A stretch of 64,000 nucleotides of DNA, from assembly GCF_011801145.1 (NCBI RefSeq), contig NZ_CP046172.1, positions 1,922,001 through 1,986,000 of the forward strand, in the 5' to 3' direction. Below are positions 15,869 to 24,475 of the stretch, one piece after another (position 1 is the stretch's first letter; every line of letters begins with the position of its first letter). The DNA is from Nocardia arthritidis. GTDB lineage: Bacteria > Actinomycetota > Actinomycetes > Mycobacteriales > Mycobacteriaceae. The notes under the pieces are model-generated. The model was not told the DNA's origin, ran no database searches, and worked only from the letters and a program-made list of their open reading frames with translations. A program made the position numbers and the translations under genes.

Positions 15869-16870
15869 CTATGGGCGGATCTCAGCGGGTATGCGAATCA
15901 GCGGAAGTACGTCCTCGATGAGGCGGGTGAGTTGGGTGCGCTGATCCCATGAGGTCAGGCGGAGCACGAGGGTGACGGGGCCGAGGCCCGCGGCGGTGTC
16001 CACCAGAGCTTGCAGGTCGGCGGCGCAGCGCTCGGGTGGGCCCGCGGCGGTCCACGCCTCGACCATCTCCGCGGGGGTGCCCTGGTATTCCTCGTGCTCG
16101 GCGATGAAACGTGCTGCGCCGTCGAGACATTCGGCTCGGTCGGGGCCGATGGCGACATTGTGCAGGAAGGCTACCGGGAAGGTTTCCGGCGCGCGGCCCG
16201 CGTCGATCAGCGCGGCGCGCAGCAGCGGTGCCAGTCCCGCGACGAGGCCCGGCCAGGAACTGGCCGTCATCCAGCCGTCGGCGAGCTCGGCCACTCGGCG
16301 CAGCGCGCGTTCGGCGAACTTCGGCTGCCATGGATTGGCGGCGATGAACACCGGGCACGGGGCTTGCACGGGGGTTGGCTGTATACGAATCCCGTTGTAC
16401 CGCACGAACTGTCCGGCGAAGTCGAGCTCGTCGCCGGTCCACAGCCTGCGGCAGAGCTCCAGGTTCTCACCCATTCGCACGGCCCGTTCGCGGTCGGGAA
16501 TCCCCCAGTGCGCGCCCTCGCGGGCGCTGGCTCCGTCGCCGACCAGGCCCGTGCAGACGGCGAGGGTCATCCGGCCGCCGGAGAGCCGGTCCAGGCTCGC
16601 CCACTGGTAGGCGAATACGGCCGGATCGCGCACCGGGAAGCTGGCCATGCACGCCACCCCGAGCCGGACCCGGCGGGTGCGGCCCGCGAGTGCGCCGAGC
16701 AGGGTGAGCGAATCCGCGCGCGGCTGTGCGGTGAGGCTGTCGCCGACCCAGATCGAGTCCAAACCATTTGTGGTGTCAATGGTTTCGGCCAACATCAGCA
16801 GATCGTCGGTGGACAGGCGGTCGAGCAGCGCGCCGCGCTGGGGGAGTAGGACTCCCACATTATCCAACAT
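15869..16870 (-). CDS. LLM-class (F420-type) flavin-dependent oxidoreductase
   Basis: A 333-residue TIM-barrel enzyme of the luciferase-like superfamily, probably F420- or FMN-dependent. It starts MLDNVGVLLPQRGAL. Typical segments follow: LDSIWVGDSLTAQPRADSLT, GRTRRVRLGVACMASFPVRD, YQWASLDRLSGGRMTLAVCT (the conserved barrel strand) and CPVFIAANPWQPKFAERALR. The substrate is unknown. The ATG at 16870 lies inside the palindrome shared with the divergent TetR gene and has no Shine-Dalgarno, so either the mRNA is leaderless or a GTG at 16858 is used. Repression by the adjacent TetR protein is likely. Confidence 0.85.
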   Translation of the reverse strand: MLDNVGVLLPQRGALLDRLSTDDLLMLAETIDTTNGLDSIWVGDSLTAQPRADSLTLLGALAGRTRRVRLGVACMASFPVRDPAVFAYQWASLDRLSGGRMTLAVCTGLVGDGASAREGAHWGIPDRERAVRMGENLELCRRLWTGDELDFAGQFVRYNGIRIQPTPVQAPCPVFIAANPWQPKFAERALRRVAELADGWMTASSWPGLVAGLAPLLRAALIDAGRAPETFPVAFLHNVAIGPDRAECLDGAARFIAEHEEYQGTPAEMVEAWTAAGPPERCAADLQALVDTAAGLGPVTLVLRLTSWDQRTQLTRLIEDVLPLIRIPAEIRP

Positions 16871-16880
16871 GGTTGGATAA
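16860..16880. promoter_or_regulatory. TetR operator overlapping the LLM start codon
   Basis: A perfect inverted repeat, TTATCCAAC-ATG-GTTGGATAA, with 9-bp arms and a 3-bp centre. It lies between the divergent LLM oxidoreductase and TetR genes and covers the LLM start codon. On the TetR side TAAACT (16878-16883) could be a -10 box 7 bp before the TetR ATG. A second, smaller inverted repeat, GGGAGT-AGG-ACTCCC, lies at 16842-16856 inside the LLM gene. Confidence 0.75.
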
Positions 16881-16890
16881 ACTAACCGCC

Positions 16891-17553
16891 ATGCCGAGAC
16901 CTCGCAAGGAAAATCAGCTGGAGCTCGCCGCCGTCGCGGCGGCCGCGCGGCAGGTGTTCGACGCATCCGGACTCGCGGGGACCACCATGCGCCGCGTCGC
17001 CGAAACCCTCGGCGTCGACGCGTCGTCGCTGTACTGGCATGTCCGCAATAAGGACGAACTGCTGGATCTGATCGCCGACGAACTGCTGCGCGATCTCCCG
17101 CTGCCCGATCGGAGCCTGCCGTGGCGAACCCGGCTGGAGCGGCTGCTCACCGGCTATCGAAAGTGGTTGCTGCGCAACCCCGATGCCGCGCGTCTGCTCG
17201 CCGGACGGCTGGTGCTCGGCCCGAATACGCTGCGGGTGCTCGAGTTCATCTGCGGTTCACTGCTTTCCGCCGGATTGAAACCCGAAGCGGCGGCGCAGTC
17301 TTCGCATCTGGTCGTGGCATATGTGCTCGGGTTCGTACTTCAGGAGATCGGGCCGATGAACGCGGCGGAGGCGCGCGGCGCGGTGCCGGAGACCGTGTTG
17401 GCGGAGACCGCTGCCGTGCTGAGATCCCTTCCGCCCGAGGAGTTTCCGTCGGTGGTGGCACTTGCCGAACATCTGGTGGCGCCGACCATGGACGAACGCT
17501 TCGACCGTGGTCTGCGGGCGCTGCTCGGCGGTCTCGCCGTCGAAGATTCGTAA
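16891..17553 (+). CDS. TetR-family repressor (TetR class with C-terminal ligand domain)
   Basis: A 220-residue regulator beginning MPRPRKENQLELAAVAAAAR. The helix-turn-helix spans about residues 10-56, with LAGTTMRRVAETLGVDASSL and YWHVRNKDELLDLIADEL. The YWHVRNKDEL form is typical of true TetR-class proteins with a TetR_C domain, and the C-terminal part (residues 70-215) fits that fold. It has no Shine-Dalgarno; a TAAACT -10-like box lies 7 bp before the ATG, so a leaderless transcript is possible. It most likely represses itself and the divergent oxidoreductase through the palindrome between them. Confidence 0.87.
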   Translation: MPRPRKENQLELAAVAAAARQVFDASGLAGTTMRRVAETLGVDASSLYWHVRNKDELLDLIADELLRDLPLPDRSLPWRTRLERLLTGYRKWLLRNPDAARLLAGRLVLGPNTLRVLEFICGSLLSAGLKPEAAAQSSHLVVAYVLGFVLQEIGPMNAAEARGAVPETVLAETAAVLRSLPPEEFPSVVALAEHLVAPTMDERFDRGLRALLGGLAVEDS

Positions 17554-17569
17554 GTCGTTGTGCAGCAGC

Positions 17570-18079
17570 CTATTTATGGGCGTAACTGCGGAACATGTAG
17601 GTGTCCTTGCCGTTTGTGGACAGCTTCGGGGCCGTGGTGAAGCTCATCAGGAATTCGCCCGCCGGAATCTCCGGGGCGCGCACCGTGCCGTCGACCTGCG
17701 CGCCGACCTCGGTGACGGCCAGTACGCTCGCGAAAGGCATTGCCTCGCGCAGTATTTCGCCACCGCCCATGATCCACACCTCGGCCGGATCGGTCAGCGC
17801 CAGCGCCTCCTCGACGGATCCGGCGCGCTCGGCGCCCTGCTGGAACCAGTCCGGATCGCGGGTGATGACGATCGTGCGCCTACCCGGCAGCGGACGGTCG
17901 TCGGCGGGCAGCGAATCCCAGGTCTTGCGGCCCATGACGACGATCTGGCCGCTGGTCACCTCGTCGAAATGCGTGATGATCTCGGGCACCTGCCATGGAA
18001 TCCGGCCGCCCGCGGCGATCACCCGGTCGCGGGTCTGCGACCAGATCAGTCCGATGATTCGTTTGCTGGGTTCGGTCAT
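17570..18079 (-). CDS. folA: Dihydrofolate reductase
   Basis: A 169-residue enzyme that reduces dihydrofolate to tetrahydrofolate with NADPH. Motifs are IIGLIWSQTRDRVIAAGGRI (N-terminal strand and Met20-like loop), PWQVPEIITHFDEVTSG, VVMGRKTWDSLPADDRPLPG and VWIMGGGEILREAM (the cofactor-binding GG). Length is normal. ATG at 18079 is used; a start eight codons upstream is possible, as the ribosome-binding site is only a G-rich stretch. The common partner thyA is not adjacent. It converges on the TetR gene with 16 bp between stops. Confidence 0.92.
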   Translation of the reverse strand: MTEPSKRIIGLIWSQTRDRVIAAGGRIPWQVPEIITHFDEVTSGQIVVMGRKTWDSLPADDRPLPGRRTIVITRDPDWFQQGAERAGSVEEALALTDPAEVWIMGGGEILREAMPFASVLAVTEVGAQVDGTVRAPEIPAGEFLMSFTTAPKLSTNGKDTYMFRSYAHK

Positions 18080-18237
18080 GGGCAAACCACCACCACCTTC
18101 CACTCGCCAATAGCTTACCTTCGCTAAATAGTTTGCGCATCCTTCCAGCTAACCCAGCCAGTGGTGTGCATCACATTGTTCGGTTGGTGCCCAAGGGGAT
18201 CCGAGACCGATGTGGCCGACTCGGTGACAGCACGGAC

Positions 18238-18765
18238 CTAATGCGTTGCGCGCCTGATGGTTCGGGTCACCTGGACTACCGCCACACCGACGACCAGGCC
18301 TAGGGGCCAACCGGCCAGCACATCGGTCGGCCAGTGCGCCCCGAGGTAGACCATGGCGACGCCGATCAGCGCGAGGCCCGCCGCCAATGCGGCGACGGCC
18401 CAGCCTCGATAACCCGGCGGCCACGGCAGCACGGCGTAGAGGGCCACCGCGAGCGCGGCCGTCATCGCGGCGACCGTCGACGGCATCGAGAAGGCGCCGA
18501 CGTTGGCGACGGCGAGGTCCGCCGGTGGCCGCGGCCGGGCGATCAACAGCTTCAGTGCCCGGGCCAGCGCCTGCGCGAGCAGTACCGAGGCGCCGATCGT
18601 CATCCCCTGCCACCACCAGCGTTTGGCGGCCACCACCGCGAGCCCGACGAATCCGGTGAGCGCCTGGATCGCGTCATTGGTTCCGAAGTCCATCGCCCAC
18701 CGCGCGACGGCGGTCAACGCGGGAACGCGATGCTGGGCAAGGAACGTCACGATGGTGAGGTCCAC
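18238..18765 (-). CDS. PAP2-family phosphatase-like membrane protein
   Basis: About 175 residues with five to six membrane spans. The PAP2 motifs are partly kept: KLLIARPRPP (KxxxxxxRP), FSMPSTVAAM in place of the usual PSGH, and YLGAHWPTDVLAGW, which keeps the third-motif His and Asp but not the Ser-Arg. Active PAP2 enzymes remove phosphate from lipids such as undecaprenyl diphosphate or phosphatidate. The missing PSGH histidine and SR pair make activity uncertain. GTG at 18765 is my start; the frame is open to an ATG at 18858 but the added residues look non-membrane. Confidence 0.72.
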   Translation of the reverse strand: MDLTIVTFLAQHRVPALTAVARWAMDFGTNDAIQALTGFVGLAVVAAKRWWWQGMTIGASVLLAQALARALKLLIARPRPPADLAVANVGAFSMPSTVAAMTAALAVALYAVLPWPPGYRGWAVAALAAGLALIGVAMVYLGAHWPTDVLAGWPLGLVVGVAVVQVTRTIRRATH

Positions 18766-18994
18766 GTTTCGATTGTGCCGCGACAGCGCCGCTCGGATTC
18801 GGCCCGGCGAACCGCTCGGGATGACGAATTGCCCTTTCCCGATCGCTCCGCCCTGCATAGCATGTGCGCAGCAAGTGTTTTCTCCCGTTGCGTCTTATCC
18901 GGGATGCCGGCCGAGCCGACGGCCGTCGAATGCGACTCGCTCCGGTGGTCTCGGGCTACCTCCATAGCTGAACCCAGAATCGCGGTGTGAGCAG

Positions 18995-19948
18995 ATGACA
19001 GCATTCCAAGATCGTCGCGGCGGATCGGACGACGACGAGGTCGTCAAGGTGCACGGATTGGTCAAGAGCATCGGGCGGGCCCGGGTGCTGGACGATGTGG
19101 GGCTGCGGGTGCACCGCGGTGAGATCCACGCCGTCCTCGGTCCCGACGGTGCGGGCAAGACCACCCTGTTGCGCATTCTGGCGGGCCAGTTGTCCTCCGA
19201 TGCGGGCACGGTCCTGGTCTTCGGGGTTCAGCCGTGGCGGGAACCGAGCCTGGTGCACCGGCGTACCGCGATGGTGCTCGGCGAGGTGGCGCTGTGGTCG
19301 GCGCTCACCGGCGGTGCGGCGATCGAGCGGCTCGCCGCACAACACGGCGGGGTCGATCCGGAACGGCGCGACAGCCTGCTCGCCCTGCTCGGCCTCGACC
19401 CGTCCCGTTCGGTGCACCGCCATCACGGTGCGGAACGTCGGAAGCTGGCGCTGGTCGCGGCCCTGTCCGGCCGGGCCGAACTGGTGCTGCTCGACGAGCC
19501 GATGGCCGGACTCACCGAGCCGCAGAAGGATTCGCTGCGCCTGTGGCTGCGCACCCGCCGCGCCACCGATCAGACGGTGCTGCTCGCCGGACATGTGCTG
19601 TCCGAGCTGGAATCGGCCGCCGACCGGATCACCATCATGCAGCGCGGCCGGGTGGTGGACTCGGGCTCGCCCGCCGAGGTGCGGCAACTCACCAGAACCT
19701 TCGTCAGCGCCGAATTGGATTGTCCCGCGCCGGATCTCGAGGACCTCGCGGAGGTGCACAATTTCGTCCGGTATCGCAATACCGTGCACTGCGAGGTGGA
19801 CACCGACCATCTGGATCAGGTGCTGCGCCGGTTGCTCGACTGCGGGCTGCGCAGCCTGACCAGCCGCCCCGCCACCCTGCAGGACCTGCTGCAGGGCGAA
19901 CGGATGTCGGTGGGTCGGGTGCTGGCCGAACACGGTTCCGGCAGTTGA
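18995..19948 (+). CDS. ABC transporter ATP-binding protein, DrrA-like, without adjacent permease
   Basis: A 317-residue ABC ATPase. Walker A is GPDGAGKTT (residues about 49-57) and Walker B ELVLLDEP. The signature loop is degenerate: HHGAERRKLALVAALSG where LSGGQ is expected. A C-terminal region of about 90 residues (CPAPDLEDLAEVHNFVRYRN and on) resembles the extension of drug/lipid-type ATPases. No permease gene follows: phosphoketolase is next, 138 bp downstream. Its partner must be encoded elsewhere, or the protein has a non-transport role. Confidence 0.82.
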   Translation: MTAFQDRRGGSDDDEVVKVHGLVKSIGRARVLDDVGLRVHRGEIHAVLGPDGAGKTTLLRILAGQLSSDAGTVLVFGVQPWREPSLVHRRTAMVLGEVALWSALTGGAAIERLAAQHGGVDPERRDSLLALLGLDPSRSVHRHHGAERRKLALVAALSGRAELVLLDEPMAGLTEPQKDSLRLWLRTRRATDQTVLLAGHVLSELESAADRITIMQRGRVVDSGSPAEVRQLTRTFVSAELDCPAPDLEDLAEVHNFVRYRNTVHCEVDTDHLDQVLRRLLDCGLRSLTSRPATLQDLLQGERMSVGRVLAEHGSGS

Positions 19949-20086
19949 GTTTCCGGCGCGGAATATCCCGGTGATTCGCGGGTAATCCGCCGCAGGTGAC
20001 CAACGGATGGACAGAAGACCCTGTCACGTTCCGTCGTCGACCGGAAGTCTTGATCCGTACCCGACGGTTGTCAGGAGGAATCGCAT

Positions 20087-22495
20087 ATGACCGATGGCGC
20101 CGCACGAACCGCAACGGCAACGCAACCGCTCTCCCCGCGCCAACTCGACGATCTCCACGCCTGGTGGCGGGCGGCGAATTACCTTTCGGTGGGGCAGATC
20201 TTCCTGATGGACAACCCGCTGCTGCGGGAACCGCTGCGCCCCGAGCACATCAAACCGCGCCTGCTCGGCCACTGGGGTACCACGCCGGGCCTGAATTTCA
20301 TCTACGCCCACCTGAACCGGGTGATCACCGCGCGCGACCTGGACATGATCTATGTGATGGGTCCCGGGCACGGCGGCCCCGGCCCGGTGGCCTCGGCCTG
20401 GTTGGAGGGCACCTACAGCGAGGTGTATCCGGAGATCTCGCAGGACGCGGCCGGGATGCGGCGGCTGTTCACCCAATTCTCCTTTCCCGGCGGCATTCCC
20501 AGCCATGTCGCGCCCGAGACGCCCGGATCCATTCACGAGGGCGGTGAGCTCGGCTATTCGCTGTCGCACGCGTACGGCGCGACCTTCGACAATCCGGATC
20601 TGATCGTCGCCGCCGTCGTCGGTGACGGCGAGGCGGAGACCGGCCCGCTCGCCGCCAGCTGGCATTCCACCAAATTCGTCGATCCGCGCCGGGACGGGGC
20701 GGTGCTGCCGATCCTGCACCTCAACGGTTACAAGATCGCCAATCCGACGGTGCTCGCCCGGATCGAGCGCACGGAACTGGATCAGCTGCTGCGCGGCTAC
20801 GGGTACACCCCGTACTTTGTCGAGGGTTCCGATCCGGAGCCGATGCATCAGGCGTTCGCCGCGACCCTGGACCACTGCCTCGACGAGATCGCGGCCATCC
20901 AGCACCGCGCCCGCCACGAGGGCGATCCGGCCCGTCCGCGCTGGCCGATGATCGTGTTCAGCTCGCCGAAGGGCTGGACGGGGCCGAAGACCGTCGACGG
21001 CAAGCAGGTCGAAAACTATTGGCGCGCACACCAGGTGCCGTTCGGCGACGCCCGCGCCGACGCGCACCGGGCGGTGCTGGAACATTGGTTGCGCAGTTAT
21101 CGGCCCGAGGAGCTCTTCGACGCGAACGGCGCCCCGGTGCCGCGCATCCGGGACCTGCATCCGGTGGGCGATCGGCGGATGAGCGCGAATCCGCACACCA
21201 ATGGCGGCGCCCTGGTGCGCGGCCTGGATCTGCCGGATTTCCGCGACTATGCGGTCGAGGTGAGCCAACCGGGCGCGACGCTGGCCGAGGCCACCCGCGT
21301 GCTCGGCGGCTTCCTGCGCGATGTGATGCGTGCGAATTCGACGACCTTCCGCATGTTCGCCCCCGACGAGAACAATTCGAACCGGCTCGATGCCGTCCTC
21401 GACGTGACCGATCGCGCCTGGAATGCCGAAACCCTGCCCACCGACGACCATCTCGCGCCCGACGGCCGGGTGATGGAGATACTGTCCGAGCACACCTGCC
21501 AGGGCTGGCTGGAAGGCTATCTGCTCACCGGACGGCACGGCCTGTTCTCCTGCTACGAGGCGTTCATCCACATCGTCGACTCGATGTTCAACCAGCACGC
21601 CAAATGGCTGCGCACCACCAATCGCATCCCGTGGCGCAGGCCGATACCATCGCTGAATTACCTACTGACATCGCATGTTTGGCGACAGGATCACAACGGC
21701 TTCTCGCATCAGGATCCGGGCTTCATCGATCATGTCGTCAACAAGAAGGCCGATGTGATCCGGGTATACCTGCCGCCGGACGCGAATACCCTGCTCTCGG
21801 TGGCCGATCACTGCCTGCGCAGCCGCCAGTACGTGAACGTGATCGTCGCGGGTAAGCAGCCCGCGCCGCAGTTCCTCAACATGGCGGACGCGATTGTCCA
21901 CTGCACCAAGGGAATCGGCATCTGGGAGTGGGCGAGCAGCGATGCGGGCGAGCGTCCTGACGTGATCATGGGCTGCGCGGGCGACGTGCCGACCATGGAA
22001 ACGCTCGCCGCCGTCGACATTCTGCGAGACCTATTCCCGGACATAAAGATTCGCGTGGTGAACGTGGTGGACCTGATGCGGTTGCAGGACGATCGGGAGC
22101 ATCCGCACGGCTTGTCCGACCGCGCCTTCGACGCGCTGTTCACCCCCGATGTCCCGGTGGTATTCGCCTATCACGGATATCCGTGGCTGATCCACCGGCT
22201 CACCTACCGTCGCGCGAACCATCACAACTTCCACGTCCGCGGTTACAAGGAAGAAGGCACCACCACAACGCCTTTCGATATGTGCGTGCTGAACCAGATC
22301 GATCGCTACGATCTCGCGATCGATGTGATCGATCGGGTTGCGCGCCTGCAACCTACGGCCGCGCATGCCCGGGATCACCTGGAGAACAAGCTCATTCAGC
22401 ACCGCGTCTACATTCGCGAGTACGGCGAGGATCCGCCCGAAATCGTCCGGTGGCGCTGGCGCAGCGCCGATCACCGGCCCGGCGACGGCGGGTGA
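20087..22495 (+). CDS. xfp: Phosphoketolase (xylulose-5-phosphate/fructose-6-phosphate type)
   Basis: An 802-residue thiamine-diphosphate enzyme that splits xylulose-5-P (and often fructose-6-P) to acetyl-phosphate and an aldose phosphate. ATG at 20087 has AGGAGG nine bases upstream. Characteristic segments are [80 protein letters not shown] (ThDP-binding GDGE) and [18 protein letters not shown], and later [17 protein letters not shown]. Length is that of the family. No ackA or pta gene is in the window. It is a single-gene unit, well separated from its neighbours. Confidence 0.96.
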   Translation: MTDGAARTATATQPLSPRQLDDLHAWWRAANYLSVGQIFLMDNPLLREPLRPEHIKPRLLGHWGTTPGLNFIYAHLNRVITARDLDMIYVMGPGHGGPGPVASAWLEGTYSEVYPEISQDAAGMRRLFTQFSFPGGIPSHVAPETPGSIHEGGELGYSLSHAYGATFDNPDLIVAAVVGDGEAETGPLAASWHSTKFVDPRRDGAVLPILHLNGYKIANPTVLARIERTELDQLLRGYGYTPYFVEGSDPEPMHQAFAATLDHCLDEIAAIQHRARHEGDPARPRWPMIVFSSPKGWTGPKTVDGKQVENYWRAHQVPFGDARADAHRAVLEHWLRSYRPEELFDANGAPVPRIRDLHPVGDRRMSANPHTNGGALVRGLDLPDFRDYAVEVSQPGATLAEATRVLGGFLRDVMRANSTTFRMFAPDENNSNRLDAVLDVTDRAWNAETLPTDDHLAPDGRVMEILSEHTCQGWLEGYLLTGRHGLFSCYEAFIHIVDSMFNQHAKWLRTTNRIPWRRPIPSLNYLLTSHVWRQDHNGFSHQDPGFIDHVVNKKADVIRVYLPPDANTLLSVADHCLRSRQYVNVIVAGKQPAPQFLNMADAIVHCTKGIGIWEWASSDAGERPDVIMGCAGDVPTMETLAAVDILRDLFPDIKIRVVNVVDLMRLQDDREHPHGLSDRAFDALFTPDVPVVFAYHGYPWLIHRLTYRRANHHNFHVRGYKEEGTTTTPFDMCVLNQIDRYDLAIDVIDRVARLQPTAAHARDHLENKLIQHRVYIREYGEDPPEIVRWRWRSADHRPGDGG

Positions 22496-22601
22496 CCCGC
22501 GAGTCAGAGTTGTGGTGCGCCATTGGGCATCTCGTCGCGGGCGAGACTCGCCGTGGTAATTCGCTTGGCCGGTGCAGGCCCGCGGCCCTAACGTTCGTCG
22601 G

Positions 22602-23534
22602 ATGGATATGAGCGGCCATATCGAATTGCCCGACGGCGCACTGGACAAGGTGGTCGCCGCGCTGCGTGCGTCGTCGCATCCGGAACTGGCGGCGGGGGAG
22701 CTGTCGCTGCTCGGCGCCGGAATGGACAGCCTCGCGCTGCGGCTGGACCACGACGGCGAAACGTATGTGCTGCGCTGCCCCTTCGGTCCGGACGGTGCCG
22801 AGGGGATCGCGCGGGAGGCGGCCGTGCTGCCCGAACTGGCCGCGACGCTGACGCTGCCGATCCCACGGTTTCTCCTCACCGCGCCGAATCCTCTTGGGCC
22901 GGGCCAGTTTTGCCTCTATCCGGCGGTGCCGGGCGAGTCGCTGTCCGAGGCGGAATGGCTGCGGCGCGGCCTGCCGGACTCCGCTGTCATAGTCGGGCAG
23001 ATCGCGGAATTCCTCACCCAGTCGCATGCGTTCCCGGTGTCGCGGGCCGAACAGCTGGGTGTCGAAATCCGGGATATGCGAACGGATTTCACCGAAGACC
23101 TGGATCTGGTCCGGGATCGGGTGCTGCCGTTGCTCGCGCCCGCGTCCGCGCGGGAACTGGAGCGATCGTGGACGAACTACCTCGGTGACGACCGCAACTT
23201 CGACTATCGGCCGACGCTGACGCACGCGGATATCAGCCCGGATCATCTGCTCGTCACCGGGGACCGGATCAGCGGCGTCATCGATTTCGGCGACCTCACG
23301 ATCGGCGATCCGGACTACGATCTGGTCTACCTGTGGACCGATCTCGGCCCGGATTTCGTCGCGAAGGTGCGGCGCCATCGGGGGCTGCCGCTCGACGACC
23401 GGCTCTCGGCGAAACTCGGTTTCTGGGCAAAAGCGGATATGACGATCGACGTGTTGCACGGCTTGGAAAACGCGATGCCCGAATTCACCGAGCAAAGCCT
23501 GCAAAACCTTGCCGAGGTTCTCGAACGGTCATGA
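22602..23534 (+). CDS. APH-type phosphotransferase
   Basis: A 310-residue kinase-like protein of the aminoglycoside/macrolide phosphotransferase superfamily. The N-lobe has a glycine-containing strand LSLLGAGMDSLALRLDHDGE and the presumed ATP-binding strand ETYVLRCPFG. The catalytic loop LTHADISPDHLL has the conserved Asp, and VIDFGDLTIGDPDYDLVYLW is the DFG-like metal-binding loop. These fit an active small-molecule kinase. Whether the substrate is an antibiotic or a metabolite cannot be decided. ATG at 22602 is used, with ATG at 22608 as an alternative. Confidence 0.83.
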   Translation: MDMSGHIELPDGALDKVVAALRASSHPELAAGELSLLGAGMDSLALRLDHDGETYVLRCPFGPDGAEGIAREAAVLPELAATLTLPIPRFLLTAPNPLGPGQFCLYPAVPGESLSEAEWLRRGLPDSAVIVGQIAEFLTQSHAFPVSRAEQLGVEIRDMRTDFTEDLDLVRDRVLPLLAPASARELERSWTNYLGDDRNFDYRPTLTHADISPDHLLVTGDRISGVIDFGDLTIGDPDYDLVYLWTDLGPDFVAKVRRHRGLPLDDRLSAKLGFWAKADMTIDVLHGLENAMPEFTEQSLQNLAEVLERS

Positions 23535-23571
23535 CGCCGAACGGTTTGTACGGAATATGAATTCGCCGGCG

Positions 23572-23583
23572 CGCAATATTGCG
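23572..23583. promoter_or_regulatory. 12-bp perfect palindrome downstream of the phosphotransferase gene
   Basis: CGCAATATTGCG is a perfect palindrome with an AT-rich centre, in the intergenic stretch between the phosphotransferase gene and the STAS operon. It could be a regulator site; no promoter is placed obviously next to it. The rest of 23535-23776 shows no convincing gene. Confidence 0.3.
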
Positions 23584-23776
23584 AACACCATGATTCGGTA
23601 AGTGCCCTATATGCAGCTCGTAGCGATTTTCGGTCATACCGGCGCCGGTCGCGATCGTCGTGCTGAACCGCAAAGCGGCTGGGCGGCAACCACATTCACC
23701 GTATACGCCCGGTGGCAACAGTCGGTAGCCCGCAGCCGGACTCGATAATTCGGCGGATGGAAGCGCCGACTGTGGC

Positions 23777-23782
23777 TAGACT
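23777..23782 (+). promoter_or_regulatory. -10 box for a putative leaderless transcript
   Basis: TAGACT fits the TANNNT -10 pattern of mycolate actinomycetes and ends five bases before the GTG at 23788. A transcript starting at that GTG would be leaderless. No convincing -35 is visible. Confidence 0.4.
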
Positions 23783-23787
23783 GCTCC

Positions 23788-23871
23788 GTGTCCACGGTTG
23801 AGCAGGCAGCCGTACGGGCATTTCGTCGCGAGCGGCGCGGCTGGGGTGGGTTGCGGTTCTCGTCCGAGTGA
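23788..23871 (+). CDS. Putative leaderless leader peptide upstream of the STAS gene, 27 aa
   Basis: GTG at 23788 opens a 27-codon frame, MSTVEQAAVRAFRRERRGWG and then GLRFSSE-stop. It ends 13 bp before the STAS start, and its stop abuts the GGAG that serves that gene. Position right behind a -10-like box suggests a leaderless small ORF whose translation might couple to the STAS gene. The basic middle part shows no attenuator-like run of one amino acid. It is short, so chance is possible. Confidence 0.35.
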   Translation: MSTVEQAAVRAFRRERRGWGGLRFSSE

Positions 23872-23884
23872 TCGGAGCGATGAC

Positions 23885-24283
23885 ATGGGTGAAAGCTTCA
23901 CCTACTGTGGGCCGGGTTTGACGGTCGTCACGAAGCTTTCCGAGGCTGGTGTACAGGTTTGTCGGGTACGAGGGGAAGTTGATGTAAGCAACGACCGGCT
24001 CCTACGGGATGCGCTGCGATCCATGGCGGTCGCGCCGATCGTCGTCGATCTGACCAGGGTGAGCTTCCTATCCCTGTGCGGCGTGGACGTGCTGCTCGCC
24101 GCCGCGCTGCCGGGACGGCGGGTGGAGCTGGTGGTGACCGCTCGTCCGCTGTTGCGAATCCTGGAGCTGTCCGGCGCCACCGCGCATCTGCGGGTCTACA
24201 ACTGCCTGCAGGACGCGCTGACGGCGCAATCGGTCGGCGGCGTGCCGCTGCTCGCGCTCGATGCGGTCGACGAAAGATGTTGA
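23885..24283 (+). CDS. STAS-domain protein (anti-anti-sigma-factor-like)
   Basis: A 132-residue single STAS domain beginning MGESFTYCGPGLTVVTKLSE with GGAG upstream. The fold is visible: VQVCRVRGEVDVSNDRLLRD, then IVVDLTRVSFLSLCGVDVLL, the loop that in SpoIIAA/RsbV proteins reads DSSG and carries the phosphorylated Ser. Here it is LSLCG, with Cys where the phosphorylatable residue is expected, so regulation by a RsbW-like kinase through this site is doubtful. The following gene encodes a STAS-HATPase fusion, a probable partner in a sigma-factor partner-switching pathway. Confidence 0.8.
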   Translation: MGESFTYCGPGLTVVTKLSEAGVQVCRVRGEVDVSNDRLLRDALRSMAVAPIVVDLTRVSFLSLCGVDVLLAAALPGRRVELVVTARPLLRILELSGATAHLRVYNCLQDALTAQSVGGVPLLALDAVDERC

Positions 24284-24475
24284 TCGGCACACCATTCCGC
24301 CGGTACGCCGGCGCCACCTCGAATATTCACGCACAGGTTCGGGACGGCGATGAGGGGGTACGGCGCACGTGTGGACAGCAGCCGAGCAGGGTCGGGGGGC
24401 CACAGCGGTATCCCTCCGGTCGTGCGCGGGTCTGCGAACGACTTCGTCGCCAGCGCGGGTTAGGTTTGATCGGAT

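Noticed and set aside
23485..23718. Minus-strand frame containing MTENRYELHIGHLPNHGVRN
   Set aside because: It overlaps the end of the phosphotransferase gene, lacks a good RBS and matches no family.
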